Below, piece by piece: positions 1 to 6,512 of a DNA stretch of 9,199 nt. The notes below the pieces were generated by a model. The model did not search any database and was not told the DNA's origin. It saw only the letters and a list, made by a program, of their open reading frames with translations. The first letter of the stretch is position 1. Each line of letters opens with the position of its first letter. This DNA is from Domibacillus sp. (GTDB lineage: Bacteria > Bacillota > Bacilli > Bacillales > Domibacillaceae). Location of the stretch: assembly GCA_031177795.1 (NCBI GenBank), contig JAPSKG010000079.1, positions 1 through 9,199 of the forward strand. The letters are read 5' to 3'. A program made the translations under genes and the position numbers.

Positions 1-691
1 ATTTTCCAATTGGCGGGCCGCCAGCGGCTTCGGCAAACATATTTAGCACAGCTTCATAATTTTGAATATGGCGCCTCATTAATTCAGCCGTTTCTTTGTA
101 AATTTTCCGGCGCAATTCTGAAAGCGGAACACCCGACAAACGTTCGTTTAAGATATTAACCATTTTCTCAATATCTGTCGGTTCAATTCCATCTGGCATA
201 GAAAACAACCGATTTTCTACATGCCCGGTGTCCGTAACGATAATTGCAACGGCTGAACGGTCGTCAATAGGAATGATTTGCAGGTTTTTTACTTTATGGT
301 CATTAAACTTCGGGCCAAGGACAATGGATGTATAATTGGTTAATTCTGATAAAATGGTTGCCGCGTTTTGAACAGCTTTTTCCAGCCCATTTTGCCTATC
401 TGAAAAAATGGAATGAATGGCGGTTCGTTCACTTCGGCGAAGAGAACCCGGCGAAAGTAAATGGTCAACATAATAGCGGTACCCTTTTTCCGATGGGACA
501 CGTCCAGACGACGTATGTGTTTTTTCCAAAAAACCCATCTCTTCAAGATCTGCCATTTCGTTTCGAATCGTAGCCGGGCTGTAGGCCACATCTTCTTTTT
601 TGGCAAGATTGCGTGAACCGACCGGCTGCGCCGAACGAATAAAATCATCGATAATCATCTGCAGGATGAATAGTTGGCGATCTGTCAGCAC
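1..691 (-). CDS. hrcA: Heat-inducible transcription repressor HrcA (N-terminal part, cut by window edge)
   Basis: HrcA represses the class I heat-shock operons (hrcA-grpE-dnaK-dnaJ and groESL) by binding CIRCE operators, with GroEL as its cofactor. I translated 230 codons with no stop; they begin VLTDRQLFILQMIIDDFIRS and carry the winged-helix segment QPVGSRNLAKK...ATIRNEMADLEEMGF followed by KTHTSSGRVPSEKGYRYYVDHL, a stretch highly typical of HrcA. The family is about 340 residues, so roughly the last third lies beyond the left edge. The start is GTG at 691, set by GAGGTGA at 698-704 with 6 nt spacing; an ATG at 698 is out of frame and overlaps that ribosome binding site. A CIRCE element lies just upstream, so the gene is very probably autoregulated. 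grpE, dnaK and dnaJ are expected next, off the window. Confidence 0.97.
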   Translation of the reverse strand, partial: MLTDRQLFILQMIIDDFIRSAQPVGSRNLAKKEDVAYSPATIRNEMADLEEMGFLEKTHTSSGRVPSEKGYRYYVDHLLSPGSLRRSERTAIHSIFSDRQNGLEKAVQNAATILSELTNYTSIVLGPKFNDHKVKNLQIIPIDDRSAVAIIVTDTGHVENRLFSMPDGIEPTDIEKMVNILNERLSGVPLSELRRKIYKETAELMRRHIQNYEAVLNMFAEAAGGPPIGK

Positions 692-706
692 GTTTCATCA
701 CCTCTG

Positions 707-733
707 TTAGCACTCTTATAACTTGAGTGCTAA
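707..733 (-). promoter_or_regulatory. CIRCE operator (HrcA binding site)
   Basis: A perfect inverted repeat, TTAGCACTC - 9 nt - GAGTGCTAA, matches the CIRCE consensus exactly. It lies between the predicted hrcA transcription start and the hrcA ribosome binding site, the usual place for autorepression of the dnaK operon. It is palindromic and reads the same on either strand; it is assigned here to hrcA. Confidence 0.98.
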
Positions 734-743
734 ATCTACATTT

Positions 744-772
744 AAATTATCAAAATCCAGTTTGTCTGTCAA
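744..772 (-). promoter_or_regulatory. Sigma-A promoter of hrcA
   Basis: Reading the minus strand, a perfect -35 TTGACA (772-767) is followed after 17 nt by TAATTT (749-744). An overlapping alternative -10 is GATAAT, which has a 15 nt spacer. The predicted start of transcription, near 736, places CIRCE at the very 5' end of the message. The -10 is imperfect, but the -35 and position fit. No terminator separates it from hemW, so read-through from lepA-hemW is also possible. Confidence 0.75.
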
Positions 773-781
773 CGAGTAAGC

Positions 782-1921
782 TCATATTTCTGTTTGAATT
801 AAAAATGATTGAAAAACTTCATTACCAAGAAATTTGCCTGCATGCGTTAAGCGGATAAAGTCGTTTTCCACCTTAATCAACTTGCGATTGCCCATCATCT
901 GAACAGCTTCTTTAAACAATTCAAGCGGATTTTCGTTGTATTTTTCCTTAAAGCCTGAAATTGATACACCTTCAATTTTCCGGAGGCCGAGAAACATTTC
1001 TTCTTCCATTTGTTCTTGCTTTGTTGTTTTATGTTCTGTTATGCGGGGCCATTCACCACGTTCAATCGGTTCCATGTACTTTTTTAAAGGCCCATAATTT
1101 GCGTAGCGAACTCCGCTCACATAGCCATGCGCTCCTGCACCAAATCCATAATATTCTTCATTATTCCAGTACGTTAAATTGTGCCGGCTCTCAAATCCAG
1201 GAAGCGCAAAGTTGCTGATCTCATATTGTTGAAGACCGCTTAACTCCATTTCGCTCATAACAGCTTCATACATATCTGCTTCTGACTCTTCTTTTGGCAA
1301 GGGAAGTTTTCCTTTCGCCATTAAATTATAAAAAACTGTTTTCGGTTCAATAATCAATGAATAAGCTGAATAGTGCGGAAGCTCAAGAGCAAGAGCTTGT
1401 TTTACCGTGTCTACCGCATCTTCAACAGTTTGCTGCGGGAGACCGTAAATCAAGTCAATACTTATGTTGCTAAACCCTGCTTTTTCTGCATCTCGAACCG
1501 TTTGTAAAACATCTTCTTTTGTATGTGTCCGTCCAATTTTTTTTAAGTGCTCATCGTTAAACGATTGAACGCCAATACTTAATCGGTTAACGCCGCCATC
1601 TTTTAAAATACGCATTTTTTCAGGTGACAAGTCGCCTGGATTCGCTTCAAATGTATATTCTGCGCTTTCAGCAAGCGGAAGCCGGTTTGAAATAAATTGA
1701 ACAAGGGAATAAAGCTGCTTTTCATTTAAGGAAGTTGGTGTGCCGCCCCCGACAAAAATAGATGTATACCCATCAGGAACCCGTTTTGCCATTTTCATTT
1801 CTTTGTCGAGGCACTTTAAATACTGTTCCACCGGCTGGTTTTTCATAAACACTTTATTAAAGTCACAATAATGACAAATATGGTGACAAAAAGGAATATG
1901 AATATAAGCTGCATTCGCCAT
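782..1921 (-). CDS. hemW: Radical SAM haem chaperone HemW (HemN-like, formerly YqeR)
   Basis: A radical S-adenosylmethionine protein of 379 residues from the ATG at 1921. The cluster-binding motif C12-x3-C16-x2-C19 (PFCHHICHYCDFNK) is followed by F where coproporphyrinogen dehydrogenase HemN has a fourth cysteine. This marks HemW, which binds haem and is thought to deliver it to client proteins, rather than the oxygen-independent HemN enzyme. The SAM-site motif VGGGTPTSL is near residues 57-65. The later segments IYGLPQQT, HYSAYSLIIEPKT, YEISNFA and GFGAGAHGY are family-typical. Length matches the family (about 380). An in-frame GTG at 1930 would add three residues, but it abuts the only ribosome binding site (AAAGG at 1932-1936), which is 10 nt from the ATG, so the ATG is preferred. 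It lies downstream of lepA, as in B. subtilis, and is probably co-transcribed with it. Confidence 0.95.
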   Translation of the reverse strand: MANAAYIHIPFCHHICHYCDFNKVFMKNQPVEQYLKCLDKEMKMAKRVPDGYTSIFVGGGTPTSLNEKQLYSLVQFISNRLPLAESAEYTFEANPGDLSPEKMRILKDGGVNRLSIGVQSFNDEHLKKIGRTHTKEDVLQTVRDAEKAGFSNISIDLIYGLPQQTVEDAVDTVKQALALELPHYSAYSLIIEPKTVFYNLMAKGKLPLPKEESEADMYEAVMSEMELSGLQQYEISNFALPGFESRHNLTYWNNEEYYGFGAGAHGYVSGVRYANYGPLKKYMEPIERGEWPRITEHKTTKQEQMEEEMFLGLRKIEGVSISGFKEKYNENPLELFKEAVQMMGNRKLIKVENDFIRLTHAGKFLGNEVFQSFLIQTEI

Positions 1922-1950
1922 GTTGTTCACGCCTTTCTATACATAAAGGA

Positions 1951-1974
1951 AAGGTGCCCGGATTCGGACACCTT
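1951..1974 (-). terminator. Hairpin between lepA and hemW (possible partial terminator or attenuator)
   Basis: A 10-bp stem (AAGGTGTCCG / CGGGCACCTT, one G-U pair) closes on a 4-nt loop, starting 5 nt after the lepA stop. In the direction of lepA-hemW transcription the tail is only moderately U-rich (TCCTTTAT), so it may give partial termination, mRNA processing or 3'-end protection rather than full termination. No separate promoter for hemW is apparent, which argues against complete termination here. Confidence 0.5.
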
Positions 1975-1979
1975 CTGTT

Positions 1980-3809
1980 TTATTTCTGTTGATCGTCCAT
2001 TTTTAAAACCGCCATAAACGCTTCTTGTGGAACTTCTACGGATCCTACTTGTTTCATCCGTTTTTTTCCTTCTTTTTGCTTTTCAAGAAGTTTTCGTTTT
2101 CTGGAAATGTCACCGCCGTAGCATTTCGCCAAAACATTTTTACGCATGGCTTTAATTGTTGAACGGGCCACAATTTTATTTCCAATTGCTGCCTGGATCG
2201 GCACTTCGAACTGCTGGCGCGGAATCAGTTCTTTTAGTTTTTCAACAATTATTTTGCCGCGTTCATATGCAAAATCGCGGTGTACAATAAAGCTTAGTGC
2301 ATCGACTGTTTCTGCGTTTAATAAAATATCCATCTTTACAAGTTTTGATTGCTTGTAACCGATTAGTTCGTAGTCAAATGATGCGTATCCTTTTGTACTT
2401 GATTTTAATTGGTCGAAAAAGTCATACACAATTTCTGAAAGCGGCATTTCGTACACAACACTGACACGGTTTGTGTCAAGGTACTGCATATCCACGAAAA
2501 TACCCCGTTTGCCTTGTGCCAGCTCCATAACTGCTCCAACATAATCATTTGGCACAATAATTGACGCTTTTACATAAGGCTCTTCGACGTGGGCGATTTT
2601 TTGCGGATCCGGCATATCAGACGGATTATCAATGCGCAGTTCTTCGCCGTCCGTCATTGTTACTTGATAAATAACGCTTGGCGCCGTTGTAATTAAATCA
2701 ATTTTAAATTCACGTTCAATCCGCTCTTGAATAATTTCCATATGCAGCAGCCCTAAAAAGCCGCAGCGGAAGCCGAAACCAAGTGCTTGCGATGTTTCAG
2801 GCTCATATTGTAGGGCAGAATCATTTAATTCCAGTTTTTCAAGAGCATCCCGCAAATCATTGTATTTCGATGAATCAATTGGATAAAGACCGCAATAAAC
2901 CATTGGATTTAATCTGCGGTAGCCGGCCAGCGCTTCTGTGGCAGGGTTTTTCGCTAATGTAATGGTATCCCCAACCTGCGTGTCCCCGACCGTTTTAATA
3001 GCTGCGGCAAGATAACCAACGTCGCCGACGGTCAGCTCTTTCCGCTGAGTTGTTTTCGGGGTGAAAACGCCAATCTCCGTTACTTCAAACTCTTTTCCCG
3101 TCGCCATCATCTTCACTTTGTCGCCAACTTTTACCGTGCCGTCTACTACACGGATATAAGCGATAACCCCCCGGTACGCATCGTATACCGAATCGAAAAT
3201 CAGCGCTTTTAGCGGTGCATCAGGATCGCCCGTTGGCGCCGGTACTTTTTCAACTACCTGTTCCAGAATTTCTTCAATGCCGATCCCTGCTTTGGCAGAA
3301 GCTAAAACAGCTTCTGAAGCATCAAGCCCTATTACATCTTCTACTTCCTGGCGTACCCGTTCAGGTTCTGCTGCCGGCAAATCAATTTTATTGATGACAG
3401 GCAGAATTTCAAGGTTATTGTCTAATGCCAAATAAACGTTTGCAAGCGTCTGGGCTTCGATACCTTGTGCTGCGTCAACCACAAGAATGGCTCCTTCACA
3501 TGCAGCAAGGCTGCGAGACACCTCATACGTAAAATCGACATGGCCTGGTGTATCAATCAAATGAAAGATGTAATCTTTTCCATCTTTTGCTGTGTAGTTT
3601 AACTGGACAGCGTTTAATTTAATTGTGATTCCCCGTTCTCGTTCAAGATCCATTGAGTCAAGAAGCTGGCTTTTCATCTCACGTGCTGTGAGCGCTTTTG
3701 TTTTTTCTAAAATACGGTCTGCAAGCGTAGATTTCCCGTGGTCAATATGAGCAATAATTGAGAAATTTCGAATACGCTCTTGCCGTTCTAGTCGATCGTT
3801 GTTGTTCAT
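1980..3809 (-). CDS. lepA: Elongation factor 4 (LepA), translational GTPase
   Basis: LepA/EF4 is a ribosome-associated GTPase proposed to back-translocate ribosomes or assist initiation and 30S biogenesis. The 609-residue product has every hallmark: G1 AHIDHGKS (residues 20-27), the G2/switch region RERGITIK, G3 DTPGH, G4 NKID, an EF-Tu-like domain II, and the LepA-specific C-terminal region ending STIKAMRKNVLAKCYGGDISRKRK...KQVGSVEVPQEAF. Length equals the family norm of about 600-612. Starting at the ATG at 3809 gives MNNNDRLERQERIRNFSIIA, matching known LepA N-termini. An in-frame GTG at 3836 would add nine residues but lies upstream of the ribosome binding site AGGAG (3821-3825), which is 11 nt from the ATG. 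A strong promoter lies just upstream, and hemW follows. Confidence 0.98.
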   Translation of the reverse strand: MNNNDRLERQERIRNFSIIAHIDHGKSTLADRILEKTKALTAREMKSQLLDSMDLERERGITIKLNAVQLNYTAKDGKDYIFHLIDTPGHVDFTYEVSRSLAACEGAILVVDAAQGIEAQTLANVYLALDNNLEILPVINKIDLPAAEPERVRQEVEDVIGLDASEAVLASAKAGIGIEEILEQVVEKVPAPTGDPDAPLKALIFDSVYDAYRGVIAYIRVVDGTVKVGDKVKMMATGKEFEVTEIGVFTPKTTQRKELTVGDVGYLAAAIKTVGDTQVGDTITLAKNPATEALAGYRRLNPMVYCGLYPIDSSKYNDLRDALEKLELNDSALQYEPETSQALGFGFRCGFLGLLHMEIIQERIEREFKIDLITTAPSVIYQVTMTDGEELRIDNPSDMPDPQKIAHVEEPYVKASIIVPNDYVGAVMELAQGKRGIFVDMQYLDTNRVSVVYEMPLSEIVYDFFDQLKSSTKGYASFDYELIGYKQSKLVKMDILLNAETVDALSFIVHRDFAYERGKIIVEKLKELIPRQQFEVPIQAAIGNKIVARSTIKAMRKNVLAKCYGGDISRKRKLLEKQKEGKKRMKQVGSVEVPQEAFMAVLKMDDQQK

Positions 3810-3851
3810 TTCAATGTTCACTCCTGTTATCGGCACATATATACTATTGTG

Positions 3852-3880
3852 ATTATATCAGCGCACTATACAATTGACAA
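3852..3880 (-). promoter_or_regulatory. Strong sigma-A promoter of lepA (extended -10)
   Basis: Minus strand: -35 TTGTCA (3880-3875), a 17-nt spacer, then a perfect TATAAT (3857-3852) preceded by TGA, giving the extended -10 TGnTATAAT. It sits in the short gap between the spoIIP stop and lepA, so lepA-hemW can be transcribed in vegetative cells independently of the sporulation gene upstream. The untranslated leader would be about 35 nt. Confidence 0.88.
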
Positions 3881-3899
3881 CGAACATTAAATGAACAGT

Positions 3900-4985
3900 T
3901 TAGTCTCCTTGTTCTGATTTCACATAACGAGCTAAAATATCAGCAAGTGCCTCGGCGCTTCGTTCAAGTTCTTCCCGGGTGTTTTCTATGCCTCCCATTT
4001 CAATCAGCATCGCACGGTTTGATAAGTCCTGGTTAAATTTCCCATTCGTTTGACTTCCTGATTTGACGATAACGCCACGTGAAAGGCCTGGATAATGTTT
4101 TTCTAGCAAATGATGCAATTCGGACGCGAATTGAGCATTTTTTTCATAGCCTGCATGCTCACCACCAACTACAAAAACAGTTTTCGCCATTGTTTGTCCA
4201 TTAATTGTTGTTGTGGTAATTTCTTTTGGTTGTGAATCTCGATGTATATCAAACAAGTATTGAAGAGACGGCTGTTTTTTTTGCGCGGAAGCAACAACAG
4301 CACGAGATTCTTCGTAAGAAGCACTGTACTTTTTGCCTTTTTTGTTTAAAATGGCTCCAACATCCGTTTTATTTACAGAAACGCCAACCCCCTCTTTTTC
4401 CAAATTTTTAGCAATCATTGTACCGACTTCTGTAATATTAAATGATGCTTGTCCATTTTTAGGAGCAAATGCTTCAGAAGTGTGGGTAAAATAAAAAAGG
4501 ACCTTTTTTTCATTTTCAGAAGGCAAAGTTTCTTCTTGTTCTTCTACAGGCGGCTGCGGCACAGGAAGTGTATCCGGCTCTTTTGACTCGATTGGGATAT
4601 TAGTGTAATTGGTTCCTTTACCTGCAATTAAAATTTGTGCATCGTATATGGAAAAACCGGGCAGTTCTTTTCCAAGAAAGGTTCGAGGATCACGCAAACT
4701 AACACTGGCTGCTGCGTCAAAAGCAGCATCTATCCAATTAATTGTGTTGTTTTCTGTTTTAACATTGGCTTCAAATGCCCTGTTTTCCAAACGAAGCACT
4801 TTGTAAAAAGAGGAAGAAGGAATTTCCGCTGCTGCTCTGCTCATCGATTCTGAAGCAAAATGAAATGAAAAAGGCATTACTGTAAACAATCCTGCGGTCC
4901 AAAAAGGCATTACAATTAGAAACGCACTGGCAGGAACAAGCCAAACAGGCATATGTGATTTTTTTTTTAGAAGGATATGCGCCAT
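3900..4985 (-). CDS. spoIIP: Stage II sporulation protein SpoIIP (engulfment peptidoglycan amidase/endopeptidase)
   Basis: SpoIIP works with SpoIID and SpoIIM at the septal and engulfing mother-cell membrane, cutting stem peptides and cross-links so that the membrane can migrate round the forespore. The 361-residue product has a basic N-terminus (LLKKKSH), a membrane segment at about residues 13-37, the SpoIIP signature DPRTFLGKELPGFSIYDAQILIAGKGTNYTNIPIES (about 99-134), a Pro/Glu-rich linker (about 135-160) and the catalytic domain (about 161-355). Candidate zinc or catalytic residues are H168 and E171 in FTHTSEAF, H248 in FDIHRDS and E329 in LIEMGG. The ATG at 4985 is the most upstream possible start in this frame before a stop, but the purine-rich AAAAAGGGG abuts it with no spacer. 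An ATG at 4952 lacks any ribosome binding site. Codons 6-9 contain an A10 run. Its neighbours gpr and lepA match the B. subtilis order, with yqxA missing. Confidence 0.95.
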   Translation of the reverse strand: MAHILLKKKSHMPVWLVPASAFLIVMPFWTAGLFTVMPFSFHFASESMSRAAAEIPSSSFYKVLRLENRAFEANVKTENNTINWIDAAFDAAASVSLRDPRTFLGKELPGFSIYDAQILIAGKGTNYTNIPIESKEPDTLPVPQPPVEEQEETLPSENEKKVLFYFTHTSEAFAPKNGQASFNITEVGTMIAKNLEKEGVGVSVNKTDVGAILNKKGKKYSASYEESRAVVASAQKKQPSLQYLFDIHRDSQPKEITTTTINGQTMAKTVFVVGGEHAGYEKNAQFASELHHLLEKHYPGLSRGVIVKSGSQTNGKFNQDLSNRAMLIEMGGIENTREELERSAEALADILARYVKSEQGD

Positions 4986-4994
4986 CCCCTTTTT
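4986..4994 (-). promoter_or_regulatory. Oddly placed ribosome binding site of spoIIP
   Basis: The only anti-16S-like sequence before spoIIP, AAAAAGGGG, ends immediately before the ATG at 4985, leaving no spacer where 5-9 nt is usual. No GTG or TTG in frame offers better spacing. Translation may therefore be weak, or the site may be used with an unusual alignment. Confidence 0.5.
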
Positions 4995-5009
4995 ACTTCT
5001 TGTCCTCTT

Positions 5010-5017
5010 ATTCTATG
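5010..5017 (-). promoter_or_regulatory. Possible sigma-E (mother-cell) -10 element of spoIIP
   Basis: CATAGAAT differs by one base from the sigma-E -10 consensus CATACAAT and also fits the sigma-K pattern CATAnnnTA. It lies 24 nt before the spoIIP start, right after the gpr terminator. The -35 region, about 14 nt upstream (GGTCTGCT, within the terminator stem), matches sigma-E poorly. B. subtilis spoIIP is known to be sigma-E dependent, which supports the assignment by analogy. Confidence 0.45.
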
Positions 5018-5024
5018 CAGAAAT

Positions 5025-5053
5025 AAAAAAAAGCAGACCGAGTTTCAGCCTGC
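5025..5053 (-). terminator. Rho-independent terminator of gpr, overlapping its stop codon
   Basis: On the minus strand a 9-bp stem with two G-U pairs (GCAGGCTGA / TCGGTCTGC) and an AAC loop is followed by eight Ts. The left arm contains the last two codons and the TGA stop of gpr. It should make gpr monocistronic and shield spoIIP from forespore read-through. Confidence 0.88.
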
Positions 5054-6046
5054 AAAAAAAGAACGTGTTTCTTCAGGTGGACGATCATGAAGAGCTTCAT
5101 TTAATGCGCTGGCAACAACTGCCGCTGCTCCATGAATAAATGTATCTGCTTCTTTTGGTGTGACAATCATATTTAATCCCGCAGGAGAAAGAACATCATG
5201 AATCAGCTGCCGTTTTTCTTCTTCGTTAAGCAAACCGACATTTCCTAAAAATGACCGTTTCCATTCAGCATCTGCCTGGCCGCTTTTTTCTTCTAAATGA
5301 TCCATTACAAGTTCTACTGCATCACGTGTTAAAGTAGCCGCATCGATTACTGTCGGAATGCCAATCGCGATTACTGGAATACCTGCTGTTCTCCGGCTGA
5401 TTTCCTTGCGTCTATTCCCAATGCCTGCCCCTGGCTGTATGCCTGTGTCAGTCATTTGAATGGTTGCATTTAACCGTTCAATGGATCGCGAAGCAAGAGC
5501 ATCAACTACAATTAAAAAATCTGGCTGTTCACGTTCAATAAGTCCAAGCAAAATATCTCCTGTTTCAATTCCAGTAGTGCCCATAACGCCGGGCGAGATA
5601 GCACTGACTGGCCGATACCCTTTTTGTACATGTTCGGGGTGAAGTTTAAATAAGTGGCTTGTTACAATCAAACGGTCTGTTACCCTTGGGCCCAGTGAAT
5701 CAGGTGTCACATGGTCGTTTCCAAGTCCTGCCACCAAACAAGTAGCGTCTTTTGAAAGTCCAGCCGTTTCAATAAATAAACGAATTTCTTCCGCTGTTAC
5801 CCGGCTTATGGCTGCATGACGGGATGAATCGGTTCCCCGTAAATCAGGTGATTCAACTGTGACATAAAGACCCGGCCTTTTTCCTGTAATCCGCTCTCCC
5901 TCCTCATTAATTGTAACAGTGGTAACGAGCGTATTTTCTTTTTCTTCTTCTTTAGATATAATTCCATCCATCGGACCGCTGTTTTGCTCTGCCGCAATAA
6001 GGGCTGATTCAAGAGCCAGGTCTGTTCTTGGCGACCATTTTTCCAT
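5045..6046 (-). CDS. gpr: Germination protease GPR (SASP-specific aspartyl endopeptidase)
   Basis: GPR is made in the forespore as a zymogen, auto-processes late in sporulation, and on germination degrades the small acid-soluble DNA-binding proteins. The 333-residue product carries GLGNDHVTPDSLGP with D116 and IVVDALASRS with D182. These two aspartates are 66 residues apart, the same spacing as I recall for the catalytic pair D127/D193 of B. megaterium. RPVSAISPGVMGTTGIETGD and GIQPGAGIGNRRKEIS are also family-typical. The N-terminal RTDLALE corresponds to the zymogen cleavage site (TD/LA), leaving a propeptide of only nine residues. The protein is about 35 residues shorter than B. subtilis GPR, mainly between VMDHLEEK and WKRSFLG. 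The start is the ATG at 6046, 10 nt from GGAG (6057-6060); the in-frame GTG at 6055 is too close to that site. A sigma-G promoter lies upstream and a terminator overlaps the stop. Confidence 0.96.
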   Translation of the reverse strand: MEKWSPRTDLALESALIAAEQNSGPMDGIISKEEEKENTLVTTVTINEEGERITGKRPGLYVTVESPDLRGTDSSRHAAISRVTAEEIRLFIETAGLSKDATCLVAGLGNDHVTPDSLGPRVTDRLIVTSHLFKLHPEHVQKGYRPVSAISPGVMGTTGIETGDILLGLIEREQPDFLIVVDALASRSIERLNATIQMTDTGIQPGAGIGNRRKEISRRTAGIPVIAIGIPTVIDAATLTRDAVELVMDHLEEKSGQADAEWKRSFLGNVGLLNEEEKRQLIHDVLSPAGLNMIVTPKEADTFIHGAAAVVASALNEALHDRPPEETRSFFAG

Positions 6047-6071
6047 GCGCTTCACACTCCATTTTTTTAGC

Positions 6072-6102
6072 TAGTATGGCGCATTGTGTAAAAGTTTATT
6101 CC
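6072..6102 (-). promoter_or_regulatory. Sigma-G (forespore) promoter of gpr
   Basis: Minus strand: -35 GGAATA (6102-6097; sigma-G consensus TGAATA), an 18-nt spacer and -10 CATACTA (6078-6072), an exact fit to CATnnTA. The predicted transcription start, near 6065, is about 20 nt before the gpr start codon. Forespore expression from sigma-G is what is known for gpr in B. subtilis. Confidence 0.82.
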
Positions 6103-6119
6103 TTTACATCGGATTGCTA

Positions 6120-6148
6120 TTGCAATTCTTTCATTCCTTTGTTAGAAT
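6120..6148 (+). promoter_or_regulatory. Sigma-A promoter of rpsT
   Basis: TTGCAA (6120-6125), a 17-nt spacer and TAGAAT (6143-6148) make a reasonable vegetative promoter. It is divergent from, and only 17 bp away from, the gpr sigma-G -35. The leader before rpsT would be about 70 nt. No clear riboswitch or strong hairpin is visible in it. Confidence 0.65.
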
Positions 6149-6226
6149 ATCACTTGTTCTTTACTTTAATAATGAATGATAATCGGGTACGAATAAAACT
6201 TCGATCCACTTTAGGAGGTGACAGGA

Positions 6227-6481
6227 ATGCCAAATATTAAATCTGCCATCAAACGCACAAAAACTGCTCAAATTCGCAACGAACGCAACACACAAGCAAA
6301 ATCAGCTATGCGTAGCGCGGTGAAAAAGTTCGAAACTGCAGTTGCTAATAACGATGAAAACGCAAAAGAATTGCTTATTCAAGCAGTTAGCAAACTTGAT
6401 AAAGCTGCAGCAAATGGTCTTATCCACAAAAATGCAGCCAACCGTCAAAAGAGCCGTCTTATGAAAAAGCTGGCTAACTAA
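6227..6481 (+). CDS. rpsT: Small ribosomal subunit protein bS20
   Basis: bS20 binds 16S rRNA and stabilises the 30S subunit. The 84-residue, Lys/Arg-rich helical product starts MPNIKSAIKRTKTAQIRNER and ends with the typical GLIHKNAANRQKSRLMKKLAN. Length fits the family (about 84-90). The start is the ATG at 6227, preceded by AGGAGGTGA; an in-frame GTG at 6218 lies inside that ribosome binding site and is rejected. It stands alone on the plus strand between gpr and holA, as in B. subtilis, with its own promoter. It ends in tandem stops (TAATAA) that lead into a strong terminator. Confidence 0.98.
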   Translation: MPNIKSAIKRTKTAQIRNERNTQAKSAMRSAVKKFETAVANNDENAKELLIQAVSKLDKAAANGLIHKNAANRQKSRLMKKLAN

Positions 6482-6482
6482 T

Positions 6483-6512
6483 AAAAAAGTGTCCATAATG
6501 GACACTTTTTTT
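6483..6512. terminator. Bidirectional terminator between rpsT and holA
   Basis: The stem GTGTCCA - TAA loop - TGGACAC is flanked by six As and seven Ts, so the helix can extend to about 13 bp. On either strand it ends in a T run. It follows the rpsT stop directly and its right edge overlaps the first bases of the holA stop codon, so one element ends both convergent genes. Confidence 0.93.

Noticed and set aside
340..648. Minus-strand open frame of 102 codons
   Set aside because: It lies wholly inside hrcA in another frame, and its translation shows no recognisable motif, while the hrcA frame is unmistakable.
648..698. Out-of-frame ATG at 698 upstream of the hrcA start, opening a 17-codon frame
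   Set aside because: It overlaps the ribosome binding site itself, leaving no spacing for initiation; the GTG at 691 has ideal spacing and gives the conserved HrcA N-terminus.
961..1218. Plus-strand open frame antisense to hemW
   Set aside because: No ribosome binding site or known motif, and it is fully covered by the conserved hemW frame on the other strand.
6302..6505. Minus-strand open frame antisense to rpsT
   Set aside because: It runs against a highly conserved ribosomal protein gene and starts within the bidirectional terminator; it is a shadow.
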